From Arcuatula senhousia (Eukaryota; Mollusca; Bivalvia; Mytilida; Mytilidae), in assembly GCA_963971305.1 (NCBI GenBank), contig OZ020305.1:11875001-11939000 (forward strand): a stretch of DNA of 64,000 nt, given 5' to 3'. The notes under the pieces are model-generated. The model saw only the letters and a list, made by a program, of their open reading frames with translations. It was not told where the DNA came from and ran no database searches. The position numbers and the translations under genes were made by a program. This document shows, piece by piece, positions 44,497 through 54,524 of this stretch (the stretch's first letter is position 1; each line of letters opens with the position of its first letter).

Positions 44497-47094
44497 AATC
44501 ATTAGAAAAATGGGCACACATAGGTAAGCAACAAATAAATGGAACAAACGGCCACAGTCGAAAAATTTGAGGAGCCCTGGCAAGATAAACAGATTACCAA
44601 ATTGATAACGGGCAAATCTGTGCACCACTGGTAACAGAGGATGCAAATGTCCTTCTTGTTAAAAACCAAAACAACCAAGAAAGGACGAGGTCACGCATTC
44701 CAATACGACGGGTCACATCCCATCCCCTCTGGTAAATTATAATTCAGAGGAGGCAATTTAAAACTACATACAATGACATTTTTCAATGACATTATATATC
44801 ATTTTACTGGTAAGCTCAAACAGGTGACAGTTCAGAGCTGGCAACTCATGGTGACATGGTAACTACATCTTCCAGCGGTATCACGGGAAAGAATATTGAT
44901 ATGATCCGTCGTACATTTCCGGAAGGATCGGGACCCCCTTATCTTGCCAGAACCCGCCAAACCAAACTGTGACAATAATTTTATTAAATTTCATATCAAA
45001 CAGACGAAAATAAAATAAAACATAATAAACTTTAACGTCTATATACATATATCTTTCTAAACTGACTTAAATCCATCCATACAAGTAAAATGTTGACTCG
45101 AGTGGCAATTTTTTAACATCACTGTTGACTGCTTCCTTATGTTGAGTATAATAATTTTGTGTGTAACATGCCGGGATCTTCACAGTACTAGTCTTTGATC
45201 ATGATGGACAGTTCACCGCAATCATCACTGTTCTATCCGTAAAAGTTCAAGTTTCGCTCCAGTCAGCTACAGTACTAAACCATATCGGCCTGCAAAATAT
45301 TAGAAAAACAGCAGCAAAATATGTTTTATCAAAATTTAAAGGGGGTGAAAAAATGGGGGTAGGAGGTGGGTATTTTAAAATTTGCCCAAATGGCATGTAC
45401 GTGTTGCAGACGAGATTAAAATATGGACTTATGGGTAATATTAGAAAAGACGGTACAAGTACGGACAAATAACGAACAAATTCCGGTTAAGATAAGTCAA
45501 TTCCCAATAATTAAATTGGTTTATTGAAGAGGCAATAAACACTATTAACTATGAATCATTAGAAAAATGGGCACACATAGGTAAGCAACAAATAAATGGA
45601 ATAAACGGCCACAGTCGAAAAATTTGAGGAGCCCTGGCAAGATAAACAGATTACCAAATTGATAACGGGCAAATCTGTGCACCACTGGTAACAGAGGATG
45701 CAAATGTCCTTCTTGTTAAAAACCAAAACAACCAAGAAAGGACGAGGTCACGCATTCCAATACGACGGGTCACATCCCATCCCCTCTGGTAAATTATAGT
45801 TCAGAGGAGGCAATTTAAAACTACATACAATGACATTTTTCAATGACATTATTTATATATCATTTTACTGGTAAGCTCAAACTGGTGACAGTTCAGAGCT
45901 GGCAACTCATGGTGACATGAGATAGTCTTAACTACATCTTCCAGCGGTATCACGGGAAAGAATATTGATATGATCCGTCGTACATTTCCGGAAGGATCGG
46001 GACCCCCTTATCTTGCCAGAACCCGCCAAACCAAACTGTGACAATAATTTTATTAAATTTCATATCAAACAGACGAAAATAAAATAAAACATAGTAAACT
46101 TTAACGTCTATATACATATATCTTTCTAAACTGACTTAAATCCATCCATACAAGTAAAATGTTGACTCGAGTGGCAATTTTTTAACATCACTGTTGACTG
46201 CTTCCTTATGTTGAGTATAATAATTTTGTGTGTAACATGCCGGGATCTTCACAGTACTAGTCTTTGATCATGATGGACAGTTCACCGCAATCATCACTGT
46301 TCTATCCGTAAAAGTTCAAGTTTCGCTCCAGTCAGCTACAGTACTAAACCATATCGGCCTGCAAAATATTAGAAAAACAGCAGCAAAATATGTTTTATCA
46401 AAATTTAAAGGGGGTGAAAAAATGGGGGTAGGAGGTGGGTATTTTAAAATTTGCCCAAATGGCATGTACGTGTTGCAGACGAGATTAAAATATGGATTTA
46501 TGGGTAATATTAGAAAAGACGGTACAAGTACGGACAAATAACGAACAAATTCCGGTTAAGATAAGTCAATTCCCAATAATTAAATTGGTTTATTGAAGAG
46601 GCAATAAACCCTATTAATTATTGAATCATTAGAAAAATGGGCACACATAGGTAAGCAACAAATAAATGGAATAAACGGCCACAGTCGAAAAATTTGAGGA
46701 GCCCTGGCAAGATAAACAGATTACCAAATTGATAACGGGCAAATCTGTGCACCACTGGTAACAGAGGATGCAAATGTCCTTCTTGTTAAAAACAAAAACA
46801 ACCAAGAAAGGACGAGGTCACGCATTCCAATACGACGGGTCACATCCCATCCCCTCTGGTAAATTATAGTTCAGAGGAGGCAATTTAAAACTACATACAA
46901 TGACATTTTTCAATGACATTATTTATATATCATTTTACTGGTAAGCTCAAACTGGTGACAGTTCAGAGCTGGCAACTCATGGTGACATGAGATAGTCTTA
47001 ACTACATCTCCCAGCGGTATCACGGGAAAGAATATTGATATGATCCGTCGTACATTTCCGGAAGGATCGGGACCCCCTTATCTTGCCAGAACCC
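44497..47094. repeat. tandem ~1.06-kb units (two full, one partial)
   Basis: AATCATTAGAAAAATGGGCAC marks unit starts at 44497, 45554 and 46624. The third copy breaks off at GCCAGAACCCGC (47094). Copies differ by few bases and a small insertion (GAGATAGTCTTA). The matching 73-codon minus frames at 45247-45468 and 46316-46537 lie in this unit and are not genes. Confidence 0.9.
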
Positions 47095-48364
47095 GCACAT
47101 GAGTGGGTCTATACCCATTCACCCATCTCAAATTTATCTTTTAAACCAGGGAAAAAAGTTAACATCTGGAGACAGGAAAAAATGTTTCTAATGCACCTTG
47201 AATGTTAATAAGATAAATATCGTTTCCAATATCATATTTATAAGTGAGTACGTCGTAGCAAACTAGCTCTTTCTGTTTGGCCCAAGTGTTTGGATGTTTA
47301 AAAACTCAGTGCCCTGTACTTTTTACGTAACTATATACAAATAACACTATAAATGCGAGTAGGAATCTTTTCAATAATATTGCATGCCGTTGTTATCAGC
47401 GACGTGCCAGTATCGTCTCATCAATGTTGCTCCCTATACTTCTAGTATTTTAAGAATACCCTAGTTTTATTATGTGGGATCCTTTAGTTCCCCCTCGTCC
47501 AAATAATGTAAGATATTATCGTTCGTGATTGATTTTGTCCAGTGTAATGCGGACAAATAAGACTCAAATAATGAACAACTTATTGATGCCTGCCAAATTA
47601 ATATTCGTTCTCAAACTTAAAACCGGTTAAATCGAACTCGCTTGGTGACAAGCGAAGCAGTCTAAAAGCGGATTTGATACCGCATTTAGATAGAAGCGAG
47701 TTTTCCCCAAGATTTGTTTCATTTTGATAGCATCATCAATACTAGAGTAAGAAACGGAACATTGATCCCTGTGTCTATAACTATTAACTGAATCATTTAA
47801 TGGAAATGATAAAAAAATGTGTATCATTCAATATTCTGAACTGGATTTGGGGCATTATATAAATAGGTGATACCCTAATGTAGGGAGAGGCGGGAAATTA
47901 AATGAACCCGCTACCCCTCCAAAACTGATTTCTTTATCAATTTTCTTTCTTCCGATGGAAGTTAACTCTCCAACCGGATCTCTTGTATTTAATTCAATTG
48001 CGAATCTAGGTCACAAGCATTGTACTAGTAATTTGAAACTTTTCTCTAACCCACTTAAAAGTTTGGCAGCTGCCTCTGGATTTGGGTAATTTAGTAGTGA
48101 CTCTCAAACTCGATTTACATGAATAGGAGAACTTCCCAACGGATACAGCCGTTTAAGACCTGTAAAAATAAACCTGTGCTAAAAACTATCAATATATATA
48201 TATATATATATATAGAACCTTATGTGTAACGGGCAATCAATCAAACGTTCTTTGTCAATTATTTTTTGCAATGAAAAACAGGGTGACTACAATTTCAATT
48301 TTAACTTTTGTGTTGATATTTGTAATTTTTCTTGAAATTACGAACTAACCCTTTGTTGAAAAAC
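47095..48364. other. internal, non-coding part of the retroelement
   Basis: No frame with family signature. A (TA)n microsatellite lies at about 48190-48213. Confidence 0.5.
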
Positions 48365-49324
48365 TTACAAGTCAGTCTGGTATATAGGGCTATAATTCGT
48401 AGATTGTGTTTTAGGTGTGCTTATGTATAACATCCAAAGTTCCATATCAATGACCCCCCAAGAAGACGATGGAAATCTGGCTTTTTTAAGACGAAACTGC
48501 TCATCATAGTAAACCCAACCTCCTGTACAGCCCCTATTTTCGGCAGTTATTATAGTATGCATATATTTAATAAGTTCAGTGGCTTTATCGGGCATTCTTT
48601 CAAGTATAACACTTGTGTAGATCATAAAGGCTGATGTCCACTGATGGATGCTTTTGATAGTGCTATGCCTTTTACGAACAACTGCTAAAGCACCCCTTTT
48701 TACTTCGAGACTACCTTCCATAGCATAGTCGTCTGAGGAGCTTAAATTAGTTTTATGCATAATACCCAATTCTATAAACTCCCCGTTCCAAATTTTTTCT
48801 TTGAGTTTAAGGGGGACAGTATAGGAAATTTGATCAAACACGCTTTTAACAACTTCATTAGGCTGGGTTTCTTGTAAATGAAAGCCGTTATTAGGTGTTG
48901 TGTTATCTTAAAATTGAATAAACCTACCCTGCGTGTTATTTAGGGTTGATACGGATGGCGAAGCATTGTGCCCGCTACTGGCTGTGTTCGTCGCTTGGGT
49001 AGGTGTCTCTAAGGGAACAGTTGGAGAAGGATGCGACTGCACCGATATCTGATCTGGCTCGGCCTCTGCCATAATGTTTATCACTGGGCCATGGGAAACG
49101 GAAAAGGTGCAAGATCTGGATGCAGCGCTTGTCGATGGAATATTTTCAAGTGTTACAGTTTTTGCATTTGACGACTTTTTGGATTTTCGAGTCCTGTTGT
49201 CCGGTTCTCTAGACGGGGTTGTGTTAGACTTCCCTCCATCCGATGAATTTCGAGATTTCTTTGATGCTCTTGGGTCCTGTTTGAACTTGTTTGGGGACTG
49301 CCGGTTTCTTTTCTGGGGCTTCAT
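48365..49324 (-). pseudogene. gag-like ORF of a DIRS/Ngaro-type element, one in-frame stop
   Basis: A single minus frame from ATG (49324) to TGA/TAA after 48365, broken by TAA at 48908-48910. N-terminal ~140 residues are basic then Ser/Thr/Pro-rich (KPQKRNRQSPNKFKQ start), likely disordered. The C-terminal ~170 residues carry VPLKLKEKIWNGEFIELGIM, IHQWTSAFMIYTSVI, ELIKYMHTI, WVYYDEQFRLKKAR and WGVIDMELWMLY. I recognise this conserved block from the Gag-like N-terminal parts of metazoan tyrosine-recombinase retroelements (from memory). The codons between the two halves stay in frame, so either a point mutation made the stop or an intron lies there (GGTAGGTTTATT near 48919 could be a donor). 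Role: presumed RNA-packaging protein. Confidence 0.6.
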
Positions 49325-49363
49325 TGCCTTTTTGATCAAGGATGTTTTCGATTTTCACGGATT

Positions 49364-49550
49364 AAAATATTTTAAAATTTGCCCAAATGGCATGTACGTG
49401 TTGCAGACGAGATTAAAATATGGACTTATGTGTAATATTAGAAAAGACGGTACAAGTACGGACAAATAACGAACAAATTCCGGTTAAGATAAGTCAATTC
49501 CCAATAATTGAATTGGTTTATTGAAGAGGCAATAAACCCTATTAGATATG
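49364..49550. repeat. 187-bp block (putative A1)
   Basis: TTTTAAAATTTGCCCAAATGG ... GAAGAGGCAATAAACCCTATTA matches the ends of the 1.06-kb units at 45372-45545 and 46441-46615. Confidence 0.8.
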
Positions 49551-50614
49551 AATAAAATTTAGGCTAAATAGTTTTTTAAAAAGTTTAGGAATTTTTTTGA
49601 ATTATTACCAAACTCTTCAATCAAACGTATATACTTGTAAAAACATTTTTTTTTATTTTTCAAGGGAAATAATTCATACAAAAACTGGCAAAAATTTCAA
49701 AGAATTATAATGTTGGCAAAATTTTAAGCAAGTGACCCACTTTTTATAGTTTTAATTCAGAAGATGTTGAAAAAAGGTCATATTGATAGAATTTTTCTTG
49801 AGAACATATTTTATGCAAATATTTTGACCGTTCTTGTATAAATTAGGCACACTTTGAACCCTGATACTGGGAAAACAAGGTAAGTGACCTTGCTACGCCT
49901 GACACGCGTTTCCTTTATTCATAACTTATCAGAGGCGCTCTCGCAAAATATCTGTTTTCAATCGCGTTGTATGCAAAGTTCTCGCAGCGCTTTCTATTGT
50001 CGGGTCGGGAAATATTGAGTATGGATATGACCCTTTTAAAGAATACATCCTTTAGTAAATTTCTTGTTTAAGGTGATTGCCGATTTTTATTTAAATTTAG
50101 TATTTTTCGTGTTCAAATGTGTATAAACAAAGTACACTGTTGCACTGATAAACTTTAGCTTATGTACTATTCAACATGTGCTTGTGTACTATTCAACTAG
50201 TGCACTCTCAAAAAAGTTGTACTTCACAACTATAACATGAAATATTTTACTTGCTTTGAAAGATAGATTTGTAGCATTGCTTAATACCTTTATTTCATCT
50301 ATTTTATTATATGTGTATTGAGGATTATGTTTAAAGTATACAATATATACATGCTTTATTTTGTTTGTTAGCCCATTTTAATGCAGCATCTACTTTATTT
50401 CAAAAAATGAACAAAACGTTCGACTTTTTTATTCTTACTTGACGGCCATTGATTTTAGTTAAAAACGAATGTCATTTCATAGGACAATGTAAAGTATAGT
50501 AAAAAAAAATGCCAATTAAATTCAAAGGAATGACTGCTTACAAGTCTTTTTTATGGAAAAAGCCAAAAAATATGCAGACGGTTTTCTAGGTTGCACAAGT
50601 CAACTATGACGTAT
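49551..50614. other. right subterminal region of the TIR element
   Basis: A/T-rich; 50140-50235 repeats TATGTACTATTCAACNTGTGC words that are complementary to the left subterminal words. No ORF. Confidence 0.5.
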
Positions 50615-50657
50615 GTACTTCTCAATCGTTTTTACACAGTGCACCTTCCATACATTG

Positions 50658-51236
50658 ACAGAGGTTGGACGCGCCTCGTGTTATATGTAAAGTTCAGGGG
50701 AACAGTATAAACAAAAGTTAAATGAATACGAGATAAAGTCCGAAATATTTATTAGAATTTTGAGAGCAGTAAATAATAATACACAATAGCAACACAACTG
50801 TTCAATCGGATAGTCCAATAATCATGTGTACCTCGGGTTCCAATAAAATAAACTCTCGGAAAGTCCAATGCAGTATTCAATACGAAATCCGTAAAATATA
50901 GAAATCAGTACGACATCCGTACACTTAGCCCGTTGAAATCCAACTGCCTTCCCCTTAACAACAAATTTCTTACATCAAATTACGCAATAAATCTAGCAAC
51001 AATAGGATCAATTAAAATCACAATAAAACATATTAACTATACAAGAAATGTTTGATACAAAAATGTCTATTTAATAACGGATAATCCTTACTTATTTAGT
51101 TGAATGAAAACGTACATTAAAAAGTTTTTACTATTTACAGTCCTTTTGATAAGATAACAACTTTTTAGATGTAATATTAAGCTTAAAAGAGTTGATAATT
51201 TTGCAAAACCAAATAACGTCCAAAACCGTTGTCACA
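50658..51236 (-). repeat. 5' LTR (579 of 583 bp; the last bases are across the nested insertion)
   Basis: Read as identical to 40971-41549. Its remaining terminal bases TATA plus the target copy ACAG are found at 42574-42581 on the far side of the nested element. Confidence 0.85.
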
Positions 51237-52210
51237 ATACACTAAGATACCTACTACAGTTTTCAGATTTAATTTGGTTTTCACAGATGTTTATTTCAAG
51301 TTGTTTCTTACTTTCAAATAGACTGAACTGTGTTTTTGCATTGTTCAATTTTATTTTGTTATGGTTCATTCATTCATTGATGGTCACTGCACAGTCCTGA
51401 CGTTCTGTAACGGCACGTGTTCCTCTGTTACCGATGGTTTAATAATTATCCTCTGTTTGCCGTGTGATCGTCTGCAAAACCATACACTGAATGGAGGGAG
51501 GGACTATGTCAAAAATTGTTTCTGCATAGGTTAGGTAAAGCCACGGTCCGAGGCTTGCAACTTCCCTGTGGAACACTGCAGTCAAGTGCTTGCACTGAGG
51601 ACACATTGGAGTTAACATCAATTCGGCAATTACGGGGCCTCATATACTAGTACGACTCCATCCATTGGAATGCATAATGACTTTTTTTAACACACAGCAA
51701 TATGTCATGTTCTACTGTGTATGTGTTACCGGTCTTCCAGTTTTTCGGCCCCTAGCTTGTCTGATGAAGGTTTATCCAGAAAAGCGCTAAACGCAGTGAA
51801 ATTCATTTTGATCTTTTTTAAACAATATGATGTCTATATGTGAATCGTGTCTTTCTGGCGCACATTTCATATTCTTTCGTTTTAATATTTACAACCATGT
51901 TGTGTTTTTGTTACTACCGGATCATATGAATGTAATTGAACAGGGAGGTTTGGCGCCATAAACGTTTCAAATTTGAACGCCTCTGCCAAGTCAGGACTAT
52001 TTTGATCATTCATATATCCGGCGAGTGCTCTTGATTTGTCTTTTGCAATGAATATTTGAGATTGATTCTTCACAAGTTCGTTTTTTTTACCCTTGCAAGA
52101 ATTTTGATATATATATATAGTTCTATGGCCGTTTTGAGCTTTTTGCAATAAACCTGATATTTAACCCTCCTGCTCTATTTTAGCAACAGCAGCAGGTTTC
52201 ATCGGATTAA
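51237..52210. other. intergenic relic sequence
   Basis: 51720-51900 resembles a common non-coding mollusc repeat (CTTGTCTGATGAAGGTTTATCCAGAAAAGCGC). Frames at 51439-51621 and 51882-52148 have no family signature. Confidence 0.4.
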
Positions 52211-52214
52211 TTTA

Positions 52215-52480
52215 ACTAGAGGCTCCCAGGAGACTGAATCGCTCACCTGGTCTAGTATGCTTATATGAACGTTTTGTGCAAATAAAATCTTAAATGGAGA
52301 CTTTTGTAGATCTTTTCATTCTGAATGAGGATGGTGACTTCAAATTTCTTCCGTCTATTATTGTTTTTGGGTTGCTATGCCCTTAAGTTAGTTTTATCCC
52401 TGGAGGTAGGATGTTCTATTTATGTCGCCTGCAACGTGTTGCAGATGCAACATGATATAGGGATTACTTTGGCTCCATCC
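52215..52480 (+). repeat. AGAGGCTCCCAGGAG-headed repeat fragment
   Basis: AGAGGCTCCCAGGAGACTGAATCGCTCACCTGG head, then GGAGACTTTTGTAGATC and CCCTTAAGTTAGTTTTA cells as in the 39-40 kb copies. Confidence 0.6.
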
Positions 52481-52489
52481 GTCGTCCTG

Positions 52490-53235
52490 CGGATTCACAA
52501 AAATTTCCGTTGCAGTTTTCCAGGCAACTTTATGCCATAGCCTCTTGATATTTAGCATGTAGCTTCATCCCAAAGTACTATAAGGTGTAAAGCGATTTTA
52601 TGCCCGAAGAATAACTACTTCCTGTTTGACGAATAACTTAACGTTTTATATACAATGAACATATATGCAAAATTTTCGTCGCAGTTTTCCGGGCAACTAT
52701 ATGCCACAGCCTTTGATATTTGGCATGTAGCTTCATCCCATAGTACTATAAGATGTAAAGCGATTTTATGCCCGAAAAAAAAAACTATTTATGTTTGACG
52801 AACATTACCAATACTAAACGTTTTATTTTCAATGAACATATATGCAAAATTTTCGTCGCAGTTTTCCGGGCAACTACATGCCACAGCCTCTTGATATTTG
52901 GCATGTAGCTTCATCCCATAGTACATTAAGGTTAATATAAATTTTATGCCCGTAAAATAACTATTTTCTGTTTGACGAATACGTTTAAACGTTTTATATA
53001 CAATGAACATATTCGCAAAATTTTCGTCACACTTTTCGGGTAACTGCATGCAACAGACCACTTAATGTTTTATATACAATGAACATATAAGCAAAATTTT
53101 CGTCACACTTTTCGGGTAACTGCATGCAACAGTCAGACCACTTGATACTTTGCATACAGCTTCAGCCTCTAGAGTTATGGTATAGAGAGTTTTTATGCCC
53201 GTAACTCATCTACTTCCTGTTTACAAGAAAACATA
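52490..53235. repeat. tandem cells of about 172-176 bp (CAAAATTTTCGTCGCAGTTTTCC)
   Basis: The core GCAAAATTTTCGTC occurs at 52667, 52843, 53015 and 53091, with a diverged first copy near 52498. Each full cell ends with TTTTATGCCCG and CTACTTCCTGTTT. Part of the 53015-53091 cell is deleted (76 bp). Confidence 0.85.
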
Positions 53236-53879
53236 GATACGCAGGCGACATATGCCTTCCGGGGAAGGCTCCATTTAGTTTTAGCAACAGCCACCATATT
53301 TGTGGATGGATATAAAATCCCAAATTAAACTTTTTGCATAATACCCTAAGGTACATTTATGCCAAATTTTACTTCATTTTTGCCTTCTGGTTTTGAATAA
53401 AATGATTTAAAAGTTGCTAACAACGATGGCGGACGCCAAGCAAGGCCAAACTAAAAATTAGCAAAAACAGCATCAGTTATCAGATTTTTACGGAAATTTG
53501 TCCACAGGTAGTTTTCATCATTCTGAAATTGTTTACCCCTCAAAGAATGTGGCTTAACTTTACCATTTTTGCGTTATTTTAAAAAAAAAAGTGCTGTTTT
53601 ACCCAATGTTCTATTTTTAGAATCGGCGGCCATGAATTTTTAAGAATAAAATATCCCCACATCAGTTCCGTGCAGGATACCCTAAGAAACAAATATATCA
53701 AGTTTCAAGTTTGGTTGCATTTGTCCAAGCAGTTGAAGAGAAGATTTTTGAAGTTATAAAAGTAAAAATCGGCAAAAGATGTCAAAAAGAGCAATAACTC
53801 CGTAATGGGTTAGCCGATTTTTACGGGGGAAAAATGGCGCAAAAATCTTTTGTTACCCGCTATTTTTTTAAAGGATAAG
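53236..53879. other. non-coding relics of the CCCTAAG...GTTCTATTTTTAG type
   Basis: Words such as CCCAATGTTCTATTTTTAGAAT, also seen at 40470-40490. No gene. Confidence 0.45.
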
Positions 53880-54205
53880 TCGCCGGGGCGAGACAGTTAA
53901 CTCGCCAGGGCGAGATAGTAAGTCACCGAGGCGAAAAAGTAACTCGCCGGGGCGAGATAGTATTTAGCAGGGGCGAGATAATAAGTCGCCGGGGCCACAT
54001 AGTAAGTCGCCGGGGCGAGATAATAAGTCGCCAAGGCGAGATAGTAACTCGCCGCAGCGAGATAATAAGTCGCCGGGGCAAGAAAATAAGTCGCCGAGGC
54101 GAGATAGTAACTCGCCGCGGCGAAATAATAAGTGGCCAGGGCGAAATAGTAACTCGCCGCGGCGAATTTTTTTTTATGCATGTCCCTAATAAGCTTCCGT
54201 ACATA
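53880..54205 (-). repeat. 21-bp palindromic minisatellite, inverted relative to 38105-38595
   Basis: Units CGCCGGGGCGAGATAGTAAGT. The right flank AATTTTTTTTTATGCATGTCCCTAATAAGCTT is the complement of the left flank of the 38-kb array, so the two copies share a defined edge. Confidence 0.9.
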
Positions 54206-54524
54206 AAAAATTGGTGAACCTAAACATTTTGAACACTTTAAACTCTTATGACTCTAGCTGAAACACTAAGTAGAAATTAATTCAACAAATTACGATAACA
54301 AACAAAACAATGTATTTCCAAAAATTAACAATTTTTAGGTAATATATTCTGCAATTTACAGTAGAAGACTGTGAATAATTACAGTGGTTAAAAATTTCAA
54401 ATCGAAGCTTGGTTGAAAGATGTGGGACTGTAACATTACAACTAGTAGGGTTAAAATTGGGGGGGGGGGGGTTCCTAACGTTTTGAAAAGTCAACAAATT
54501 TGAAAAATAACCTTGAGAGTTATA
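54206..54524. other. spacer, with a run of 12-13 G near 54460
   Basis: No gene or repeat besides the G run. Confidence 0.4.

Larger units (their letters stand above)
44497..49550 (-). mobile_element. rearranged tyrosine-recombinase-type retroelement with split direct repeats
   Basis: Minus order: a 187-bp block (49550-49364), the gag-like frame (49324-48365), 1.3 kb of other sequence, a 471-bp block (47094-46624), then two near-identical ~1.06-kb units (46623-45554 and 45553-44497). Each full unit contains the 187-bp block at its start and the 471-bp block at its end. Known: Ngaro/PAT elements read A1-ORFs-B1-A2-B2. Inference: the 187-bp block is A1, the 471-bp block is a B1 shortened by an internal deletion that also removed RT and recombinase, and the full units are A2-B2 with one extra tandem copy. 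The alternative is a plain tandem repeat interrupted by an insertion. Confidence 0.5.
42583..50657. mobile_element. TIR element (8.1 kb) nested at the 5' LTR/leader boundary
   Basis: 43-bp terminal inverted repeats at 42583-42625 and 50615-50657 begin CAATGTATGGAAGGTGC and differ at 2 positions. Flanking LTR-element sequence rejoins across it: left ...CCAAATATAACAG(G), right ACAGAGGTTGG..., so ACAG is duplicated, with one ambiguous base. Subterminal words of the type GTTGAGAAGTACA recur inside both ends (42997-43135 and 50140-50235, 50585-50620), as in many cut-and-paste elements. No transposase seen. About 5 kb of the interior is a second retroelement (44497-49550), leaving about 3 kb proper to this element. 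Confidence 0.72.
40967..51236 (-). mobile_element. LTR retrotransposon carrying only a Gag-like ORF, split by a nested element
   Basis: Seen: ~580-bp direct repeats (40971-41549 and 50658-51236) that I read as identical. They start TGTGACAACGG on the minus strand and end CTCTGTTATA. ATAC flanks both sides (40963-40966, 51237-51240), a 4-bp target duplication. A primer-binding-like TTTGGTGTGAGACCCGGGGC follows the 5' LTR (42573-42554), and a purine tract GAAGAAGGGAGGAATC (41565-41550) abuts the 3' LTR. Subtracting the insertion 42583-50657 leaves about 2.2 kb with one 294-codon ORF and no protease, RT, RNase H or integrase. Known: gag-only LTR elements (TR-GAG) exist in plants and need a partner for reverse transcription. 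Inference: this is an animal equivalent, recently active. Confidence 0.78.

Noticed and set aside
40967..51236. Complete Gypsy/Copia element
   Set aside because: No protease, reverse transcriptase, RNase H or integrase frame in either orientation between the LTRs; most of the interior belongs to nested elements.
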